64,000 bases of DNA from Plantibacter sp050587525 (lineage in GTDB: Bacteria; Actinomycetota; Actinomycetes; Actinomycetales; Microbacteriaceae): contig NZ_JBOBFT010000009.1 in NCBI RefSeq assembly GCF_050587525.1, forward strand, positions 62,001-126,000, in the 5' to 3' direction. Below are positions 58,757-64,000 of the stretch, in pieces. Below the pieces are notes generated by a model, which worked only from the letters and a program-made list of their open reading frames with translations, was not told where the DNA came from and searched no databases. The translations under genes were made by a program, and so were the position numbers. Position 1 is the stretch's first letter. Each line of letters begins with the position of its first letter.

Positions 58757-60050
58757 CGACGTTCCGTCCGCGGCTCCGCGCCGCGGACCGAACGGCGCAG
58801 TCCTCATCCTCGCGGCCACGGCGATCGGCGGTGGGGCCGGCTACATCCTGCAGGCGTTCGCCGGGCCGACGCTCGGGACGGCGCTCTACGCGCCGTTCGC
58901 GGTGTTCTGGTCGGCTCTGTACCTGCTGATCAGTGCCCTCTCCGGCCTGCAGCAGGAGGTCACGAGGGCGACGACGCCCGTCGACTCCGAGCGGCCCGCG
59001 GCAGCCCCGGCCGGTCGTCGGCCGCGGTCGCTCCTGCGTGACTTCTCCCTCGTGACGATGCTCGTCGTCGCGGTGGTGGTGGCGGGGACCGCTTGGATCT
59101 GGGTGTCGACCGTGTTCCCGGAGGGCGGCTGGTCGTTCGTGCCGCCGCTCGTTCTCGGACTCGTCGGATACGTGGCCGTCGCGGCGATCTCCGGCGTCTT
59201 CTACGGCCTCTCCTTCTGGGTGCTCGCCGCTTCGATGACGATCGTCGACGGGCTCCTCCGACTTCTCATCGTCGGCGCACTGCTCTTCGTGACCGATGAC
59301 GCCGCGGTGCTCGCCTGGGGAGTCGCCGCTCCGTTCGTGCTGACGCCCATCATCCTCTGGCTCGTGAGCAGGTCCTCGGTCGTCGGGCGGTTCGCACTCG
59401 ACGTCGGGCCGAAGGCCCTCACCTGGAACGTGGCGCGCACGATCGTCGCCGCAACCGCGACTGGAATCATGGTGAGCGGTCTGCCGCTCATGATCCAGGC
59501 GACCGGGCCAACGGGCACCCCGGACGAGTTCGGGGCGTTATCATACGCCATCACGCTCACGCGAGCGCCCATCGTCATCGTGGTGCTCGCCCTGCAGAGC
59601 TATCTCGTGGTGGTGTTCCGAGCGCACGCCGATGCCGTCCTCGGCTGGGTGCTGCGGATCGCGGCGGTCGTGATCGCGGGTTCGCTCGCGCTCGCGGCTC
59701 TCGCTTGGTGGCTCGGCCCATGGATCCTCACCGTATTGTTCAAGCGCGACGATGTGCTCCCGGGCGAGACGCTCGGCCTCCTCGTCGCGACCGCGGGCCT
59801 CGTCGGTGTCCTGTGCGTGACCGGGGCTGCCACGCTCGCCCGCTCTCAGCACGGCGCGTTCACCGCGGGGTGGATCGTCGCCGCGGTCGTGACGATCGTC
59901 GTCCTGTCCCTGCCCCTCGGACTGCACGAGCGAACGCTGCTCGCCATGGCGGTCGGCCCGGTCGGCGGATTGCTCGTGCACGTGATTGCCCTCGTCCGCT
60001 CTGGTCGGGCGCCTCGAGATGCCGCGTCGGGATCGGAACCGATTTCCTGA
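58740..60050 (+). CDS. Wzx-like polysaccharide flippase (MATE/MOP superfamily)
   Basis: 436 aa from TTG at 58740, which has AGGAG four bases upstream and lies inside the 3' end of the epimerase gene. About twelve membrane helices (for example NGAVLILAATAIGGGAGYIL, LGLVGYVAVAAISGVFYGLS, LLVATAGLVGVLCVTGAATL). LSYAITLTRAPIVIVVLALQ and the paired six-helix layout suit the polysaccharide transporter branch. It would give the locus a second export route besides the ABC system, for a different lipid-linked oligosaccharide. Short Arg/Ala-rich loops at residues ~80-100. Confidence is for the family rather than the substrate. Confidence 0.75.
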   Translation: MPPSGSDVPSAAPRRGPNGAVLILAATAIGGGAGYILQAFAGPTLGTALYAPFAVFWSALYLLISALSGLQQEVTRATTPVDSERPAAAPAGRRPRSLLRDFSLVTMLVVAVVVAGTAWIWVSTVFPEGGWSFVPPLVLGLVGYVAVAAISGVFYGLSFWVLAASMTIVDGLLRLLIVGALLFVTDDAAVLAWGVAAPFVLTPIILWLVSRSSVVGRFALDVGPKALTWNVARTIVAATATGIMVSGLPLMIQATGPTGTPDEFGALSYAITLTRAPIVIVVLALQSYLVVVFRAHADAVLGWVLRIAAVVIAGSLALAALAWWLGPWILTVLFKRDDVLPGETLGLLVATAGLVGVLCVTGAATLARSQHGAFTAGWIVAAVVTIVVLSLPLGLHERTLLAMAVGPVGGLLVHVIALVRSGRAPRDAASGSEPIS

Positions 60051-60079
60051 GGGGCGGATTCTCGCCTAGGGTGGTCCGA

Positions 60080-60139
60080 ATGTCCGCAACACGTGTCGGG
60101 AATCACTCGTCAGCCCGAGCACCGGAGGACCACTCATGA
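60080..60139 (+). CDS. candidate 19-residue leaderless leader peptide
   Basis: TAGGGT (60067-60072), seven bases, then ATG at 60080 and a 19-codon reading frame (MSATRVGNHSSARAPEDHS) ending in TGA that overlaps the acyltransferase ATG (ATGA at 60136-60139). The arrangement predicts a leaderless short ORF whose translation is coupled to the acyltransferase. It has no recognisable regulatory amino-acid run. Peptide production is unproven. Confidence 0.35.
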   Translation: MSATRVGNHSSARAPEDHS

Positions 60140-61197
60140 CCGGGAACAACTTCGCGGCCCTGAGACTCGCAGCGGCGCTCGTCGTCCTCATCCGTCACTC
60201 GCTCATCATCCTCGACGACGACATCTCCCCGTTCGGTCCCATCACCTCCGACGACGTCCCCGCACTCGGCCTGTGGGTGTTCTTCGTCGTCTCCGGGTTC
60301 CTGCTCCCGGCCGCATGGGAGCGGCGGCCGCACCTCGGCAAGTACGTCTCTGCGCGCGTGCTGCGGATCTTCCCGAGCCTCGCCGTCAGCCTTGTGGTCA
60401 TGGTGCTCGTCATCGGGATGATCGCGACGAACCTCGACCCGATCGGGTACCTCCGGCATCCGCAACTCCCACAGTTCATGGCCGACAATCTCACCCTGTT
60501 GCCGAACTACTTCCTCCCCGGCGTGTTCGACGACAACTCCTACCCCTCTGCGGTCAACGGCGCGTTGTGGTCCCTCGGCCCGTTGTTCGCGCTCTACTTG
60601 CTCGTCCCCGTCGTCGGCTTCATCCCGTGGCAACGGGCGAGAGCGGTCGTCTGGACGGGGCTTCTCGTCTTCAGCTTCGTCGCGCCGATGTGGGAAGCGG
60701 TCGACACTGGGACGATCGTGTGGGGCAACTACGTGCACGACACGTTGCGTGTCGCGGCGTTCTTCTGCGCAGGCGCCGCGATCCGGGAATGGAGGATCCC
60801 CCTGCGCGGATCAGCAGCCGTCATTGCCGGTTCGGTCCTCGCCATGGTCATGGTGCTCGTCCCGGAGGCGACCTGGCCGGTGGCTCACCTCGCGGTACCC
60901 TACGTCCTCGTGTACGTCGGCAGCCGTTCGACACCGGTGATTCGGTCGGCGGGTCGCTTCGGCGACCCCAGCTATGGGATCTTCCTCATCAGCTTCCCCG
61001 TGCAGCAGCTCCTGATCCACCTGAACCCGGAGCTCGACTGGATTCCGAGCATCCTCGTGACGATCGTCGTCTCGGTGGCCTTCGGCTACGCGCTCTGGTG
61101 GTTCGTCGAGCAGCCGATCGCCCGCCTCAAGCGTCGGCCTGGCCGCCTCGTGGTCCGTGCTCCTGAGACGCGCGAAGCGCCGCTTCCAGTTCGCTGA
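60136..61197 (+). CDS. acyltransferase family 3 (OafA/YrhL-like) membrane O-acyltransferase, copy 2
   Basis: 353 aa, about ten membrane helices. Seen: FAALRLAAALVVLIRHSLII with the conserved histidine, LWVFFVVSGFLLPAAWERRP, ARVLRIFPSLAVSLVVMV, and SAVNGALWSLGPLFALYLLV. GGAGG lies seven bases before the ATG. It resembles copy 1 in family but is diverged in sequence. Predicted to add acyl groups to an extracellular glycan. Its last 71 bases overlap the convergent DUF2304 gene. A short leader ORF may control its translation. Confidence 0.9.
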   Translation: MTGNNFAALRLAAALVVLIRHSLIILDDDISPFGPITSDDVPALGLWVFFVVSGFLLPAAWERRPHLGKYVSARVLRIFPSLAVSLVVMVLVIGMIATNLDPIGYLRHPQLPQFMADNLTLLPNYFLPGVFDDNSYPSAVNGALWSLGPLFALYLLVPVVGFIPWQRARAVVWTGLLVFSFVAPMWEAVDTGTIVWGNYVHDTLRVAAFFCAGAAIREWRIPLRGSAAVIAGSVLAMVMVLVPEATWPVAHLAVPYVLVYVGSRSTPVIRSAGRFGDPSYGIFLISFPVQQLLIHLNPELDWIPSILVTIVVSVAFGYALWWFVEQPIARLKRRPGRLVVRAPETREAPLPVR

Positions 61198-61525
61198 TCC
61201 GGAGATCCTGCAGAGCGGCCTCCTCGGCGAGCGTGCGCGTGCGCTGCTCGAGGGTCGTGAGTTCCGAGCTGTGCTGGATGCTCACCAGGAAGAGGATGAA
61301 GAGGCTGACGAAGAACACGAGGTTCGTTGGGATCTCGATACCGATCGTCTGCGCAGCCCAAGCGAGGAGTCCTGGGAAGACTCCGACGAGCAGAGCAAGG
61401 ATTCCAGCGACCATCCACCAGACGGCATGACGTTCCCGCAGTCGTCGACGGCGGAGCATCTCGATGACGACACCGAGGGTGATGAGTGCCCCCACGATGC
61501 CCAGGATGTACGAGCCGAGCGTCAC
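61127..61525 (-). CDS. DUF2304 membrane protein
   Basis: 132 aa from GTG at 61525. Three membrane helices (LGSYILGIVGALITLGVVIE, AVWWMVAGILALLVGVFPGL, NLVFFVSLFILFLVSIQHSS) followed by a C-terminal coiled coil (LEQRTRTLAEEAALQDLRIS). DUF2304 genes often follow a dolichyl-phosphate-mannose-synthase-like glycosyltransferase gene, as here: the start overlaps the stop of that gene (GTGA). Likely an accessory or membrane tether of the upstream enzyme, an inference from linkage. Confidence 0.85.
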   Translation of the reverse strand: MTLGSYILGIVGALITLGVVIEMLRRRRLRERHAVWWMVAGILALLVGVFPGLLAWAAQTIGIEIPTNLVFFVSLFILFLVSIQHSSELTTLEQRTRTLAEEAALQDLRISELEAALRASQEHGPRGGQADA

Positions 61526-62256
61526 GCGATGACCTCCGAGTGGAGCGCCACCGGGGGACGGATGAGCGCGAAGACGAGTGCGATTGCCGCACGGGCGAGG
61601 TAGGTGGCCGCTTTGAAAGGGTTGTGCGATGGCGTGCCGCCGGCGCGCGGCCGCATGGAAACGGGGACCTGTCGGATGATGCAACCGGAGCGAGCAGCGA
61701 TCACGAGGGACTCGATCGTGTCACCCAGGTACTCGGCGGGGTAGTGCTCCGCAAAGAGCCGGACCGCGCGAGGCCCCGTCGCTCTGAACCCGCTCGTGGT
61801 GTCGGTGAGTCTCGTCCTCGCGACGCGGCTGAGGACGCCGGACAGGACGACCATCGCCCACTTCCGTGGCCCGCGGACTTCGTAGTCCCCTTCGCCGGCG
61901 AATCGCGCCCCGAGGACGAGGTCCGCGGTTTCCAGTTCTTCGACCAGCCGGATGACTCCGGCCGGATCGTGCTGGCCGTCCGAGTCGACTTGGACGACGT
62001 TCCGGAAGCCGTTGTCGAGTGCGTACCTGAAGCCGGTCCGCATCGCGCCGCCGACGCCGAGATTGAACGGCAGTTCGGCGACGATGGCACCTGCCGAGCG
62101 TGCTTCTTCCGTCGTGCGATCGCTCGAACCGTCATTGACCACGAGCACCGCGACGCCGGGTAGCTTGGCGTGCACCTCACGCACGACCGCCGCGACCGAC
62201 GCCTCTTCGTTGAAAGCGGGCATGACGATCAGGGTTCCGAGGAGCGAGGGCGTCAT
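61522..62256 (-). CDS. family 2 glycosyltransferase, DPM1/polyprenyl-phosphate glycosyltransferase-like
   Basis: 244 aa from ATG at 62256. GT-A domain without its own membrane helices: LIVMPAFNEEASVAAVVREV, VAVLVVNDGSSDRTTEEARS, NLGVGGAMRTGFRYAL, DxD motif VQVDSDGQHDPAG, and TDTTSGFRATGPRAVRLFAE. The plan is that of single-domain dolichyl-phosphate mannose synthases, which load a sugar onto polyprenyl phosphate. The missing membrane anchor may be supplied by the DUF2304 partner encoded next. This gives the locus a second lipid-linked sugar donor system besides that at 46.2-47.7 kb. Confidence 0.92.
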   Translation of the reverse strand: MTPSLLGTLIVMPAFNEEASVAAVVREVHAKLPGVAVLVVNDGSSDRTTEEARSAGAIVAELPFNLGVGGAMRTGFRYALDNGFRNVVQVDSDGQHDPAGVIRLVEELETADLVLGARFAGEGDYEVRGPRKWAMVVLSGVLSRVARTRLTDTTSGFRATGPRAVRLFAEHYPAEYLGDTIESLVIAARSGCIIRQVPVSMRPRAGGTPSHNPFKAATYLARAAIALVFALIRPPVALHSEVIA

Positions 62257-62325
62257 AACTGGAATCCTAGCAATCGGAGCCGCCGCATCCATCGAAGCCC
62301 GCCGCACCGGTGAAGGACGACAGGA

Positions 62326-63207
62326 TCACGCGAAGACGTGCCGAAGGAGCGCTTTCCGACCGTCGCTATTCCCGGCCTTGATCGCGGCGGGCAGCTCGCT
62401 GAGCGCGTTGGCCCTCGACGTCCAGTGGTTCCGGGCGGCGCGTGCGGCCTTGGGCCACCCCATCGCGCCGAAGTCACGCGTGGCCTCGTCGAACAGCGTG
62501 CGTTCCTGACGGAACTTCGAGCCGTCCGGCCCGGTGACCGCCGACACGCTCGACGAGTGGCGGCGATACGTGAAGCACTCCTCGTCGTCGAGGACGAGCG
62601 TCCCGCCGTCCTTGATGATCTCGAGTAGCATCGCAAGGTCCTGCACGACGTCGAGGTCGAGACGGAACTGGTGCTTGCGGAGCGCTTCGACGCGCCAGAC
62701 GAGGGATGGGAAGTACGTCCAGTTGCCGCGGAGCAGGCTGATCGCGAGTCGTTCGCCGCCCCACTCGTGTGCGCCCTTGCCGCGCAGCCGGTACCAGGAC
62801 TTCACCCGGTCCGCCAGGGGACGGGAGCGTTCGCCGTTCTCGTCGATGACCGCGACGCCCGGCTGGATGATCGACGCATCGGGGAACTGGCGGATGAGCT
62901 CGCCGACCCGCCGGACGTAGTTCGGCAGCATCACGTCGTCGCAGCCCATGATGACCGAGAACTCGCCGCTCATGAGGGTGACGCACTTGCGGTAGTTCTT
63001 GCTCGGGCGGAGGTTCACCTCGTTGCGGATGTAGGTGATGCGTTCGTCGCCGAGGGACTGCGCCCACTGACCTGGCGCGAGGTCGGGGTAGACGTCGTCG
63101 ACGATCGTCAAGTGCCAGTCGGGGTCGTCCTGCGCGAGCACACTGTTCACCGCCGCCTGGAAATGGTCGAAGCGGCCGTAGAAGGGCATCATGATGTCGA
63201 GCGTCAC
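62326..63207 (-). CDS. family 2 glycosyltransferase
   Basis: 293 aa from GTG at 63207; there is no strong ribosome-binding site, and two ATG codons follow seven residues in. GT-A fold: LDIMMPFYGRFDHFQAAVNS, VLAQDDPDWHLTIVDDVYPD, NEVNLRPSKNYRKCVTLMSG, metal-binding GCDDVMLPNYV, and later DLDVVQDLAMLLEIIKDGGT and CFTYRRHSSSVSAV. No membrane helices, so cytoplasmic and probably adding a residue during polysaccharide assembly. Sugar unknown. Same strand as the following GT2-DUF2304 pair, 69 bases upstream. Confidence 0.88.
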   Translation of the reverse strand: MTLDIMMPFYGRFDHFQAAVNSVLAQDDPDWHLTIVDDVYPDLAPGQWAQSLGDERITYIRNEVNLRPSKNYRKCVTLMSGEFSVIMGCDDVMLPNYVRRVGELIRQFPDASIIQPGVAVIDENGERSRPLADRVKSWYRLRGKGAHEWGGERLAISLLRGNWTYFPSLVWRVEALRKHQFRLDLDVVQDLAMLLEIIKDGGTLVLDDEECFTYRRHSSSVSAVTGPDGSKFRQERTLFDEATRDFGAMGWPKAARAARNHWTSRANALSELPAAIKAGNSDGRKALLRHVFA

Positions 63208-63319
63208 CTGGACACGGTAGCAACGTTCTTGCGGCACGGCGGAATCGAGGGTCGGGAGTCGAGTGGCCTGAACCGCCCGGCCACGGCGCAATTCGGCTGC
63301 GCGGGTGTCGACCTCGTGG

Positions 63320-64000
63320 TCAGGCGAGGACGCGACGGAAGCTCTCGAGGGTGCGTTCGGCCGTGGCGGCCCAGGTGAACTCCGCCGCGCGGGCGTGCCC
63401 ACGGACGTTCATCGTCGTGAGGAGACCGTCCTCGCTCATGAGGCGCGTGATGCCGTCGGCGATCGACCTCGTGTCATGCGGGTCGACGTAGACCGCGGCG
63501 TCGCCGCACACCTCGTGGTGGACGGGGATGTCGCTCACGAGCACCGGCAGACCGACCATCATCGCTTCGAGCGGGGGCAGGCTGAAGCCTTCCGCGAACG
63601 AGGGGACGGCGAGCGCCGTGGCGCGTGAGTAGACATCGCCCAGCTCTTCCGGGGTGAGCCACGGCCGCAGCTCGACCCACTGCTGCATGCCGACCTCCTC
63701 GACGACCGCGGCGAGCGGGTCATCGCCGTGGCTGCCGGCCATGACGAGGCGCGGGCGAATCCGTTCGGGGACGAGCGCGAGCGCGCGAATCAGGCCGTCG
63801 AAGTTCTTGTGGGGCCGTCGGTTGCCCGAGGCGAGGATGAATGGCCGCTGCGTGTCGGGGATTCGGGTCTCGACCATCGGTGCGGTGCCGGCGAGCGGGA
63901 TGACGTCGACGTCGTCGGCTGCGACGCCGAGGTACTTCACGATCTCCCGCTTCGACACCTCGCTGATCGTGATGATGCGCGACGCGGCCGACGCGACGCG
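63320..64000 (-). CDS. family 4-type glycosyltransferase, 5' end beyond the window
   Basis: C-terminal 227 residues of a GT-B glycosyltransferase; the frame stays open to the window edge, so the gene is cut by the window and not truncated in nature as far as can be seen. Seen: IITISEVSKREIVKYLGV, PFILASGNRRPHKNFDGLIR (start of the nucleotide-sugar domain), and VPSFAEGFSLPPLEAMMVGL with the two conserved glutamates. Related in type to the glycosyltransferase at 29536, suggesting another mannosyl- or rhamnosyltransferase of the locus. Confidence 0.9.
   Translation of the reverse strand, partial: RVASAASRIITISEVSKREIVKYLGVAADDVDVIPLAGTAPMVETRIPDTQRPFILASGNRRPHKNFDGLIRALALVPERIRPRLVMAGSHGDDPLAAVVEEVGMQQWVELRPWLTPEELGDVYSRATALAVPSFAEGFSLPPLEAMMVGLPVLVSDIPVHHEVCGDAAVYVDPHDTRSIADGITRLMSEDGLLTTMNVRGHARAAEFTWAATAERTLESFRRVLA

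Noticed and set aside
29272..64000. Secondary-metabolite gene cluster
   Set aside because: No polyketide, peptide-synthetase, terpene or RiPP core enzymes. The sugar-nucleotide, glycosyltransferase, exporter and acyltransferase genes fit a surface polysaccharide locus.

Overview
This is a high-GC chromosomal window from an actinobacterium, most probably of the family Microbacteriaceae. The evidence is GC-rich codon use, frequent GTG/TTG starts, TAnnnT -10 elements placed 6-7 bases before start codons (leaderless mRNAs), an acyl-CoA carboxylase of the alpha/beta/epsilon type, and an LCP-type wall enzyme. I saw no rRNA, tRNA, CRISPR array, prophage or insertion-sequence transposase.

The first half (1-31.5 kb) is an old actinobacterial housekeeping block. 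From memory its gene content parallels the M. tuberculosis Rv3264c-Rv3308 neighbourhood: phospho-sugar mutase and purine nucleoside phosphorylase, an LpdA-type flavoprotein without redox cysteines, the biotinylated carboxylase subunit, Maf, the carboxylase epsilon and beta subunits, biotin ligase, a PH-domain membrane protein, GtrA, PurK, PurE, an LCP ligase and RmlD. Accessory insertions interrupt it. They are an AbiEi/DUF559 gene between two 90-bp palindromes (4.2-5.4 kb), an RNA m5U methyltransferase followed by a three-gene two-component locus (8.0-12.4 kb), a LacI regulator divergent from a 1934-residue secreted GH92 alpha-mannosidase with a palindromic operator at its promoter (16.7-23.7 kb), and a ferritin-like/VIT1 metal transporter that separates purK from purE. 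Three families of palindromic repeats (90 bp, 87 bp, and about 50 bp in clusters) sit in the gaps.

The second half (29.5-64 kb) is one large cell-surface glycan locus. It holds dTDP-L-rhamnose genes (rfbD, rfbC, rfbA; rfbB is not in the window), a WsaF-like rhamnosyltransferase and several other glycosyltransferases, three sugar-nucleotide epimerase genes, a Wzm/Wzt ABC exporter with a C-terminal carbohydrate-binding domain on the ATPase, a lipoprotein plus a secreted repeat protein, and a second Wzx-like flippase. Inside it lies a compact amino-sugar cassette (46.2-50.5 kb): a Gfo/Idh/MocA oxidoreductase, a DegT-type aminotransferase and an LpxA-like acyltransferase, with a polyprenyl-phosphate glycosyltransferase and a GtrA flippase in the same operon. 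Around it are three DUF2142 proteins, two further GT-C-like membrane proteins and two family-3 acyltransferases. My reading is that a rhamnose-rich wall polysaccharide is built in the cytoplasm and exported, then decorated outside the membrane from lipid-linked sugars and by O-acylation. That chain of events is inference; the individual families are seen in the sequence.

Most of the glycan locus, especially about 31.6-32.6 and 36.3-50.5 kb, looks by eye less GC-biased at third codon positions than the housekeeping block, as expected for an exchangeable surface-polysaccharide region.
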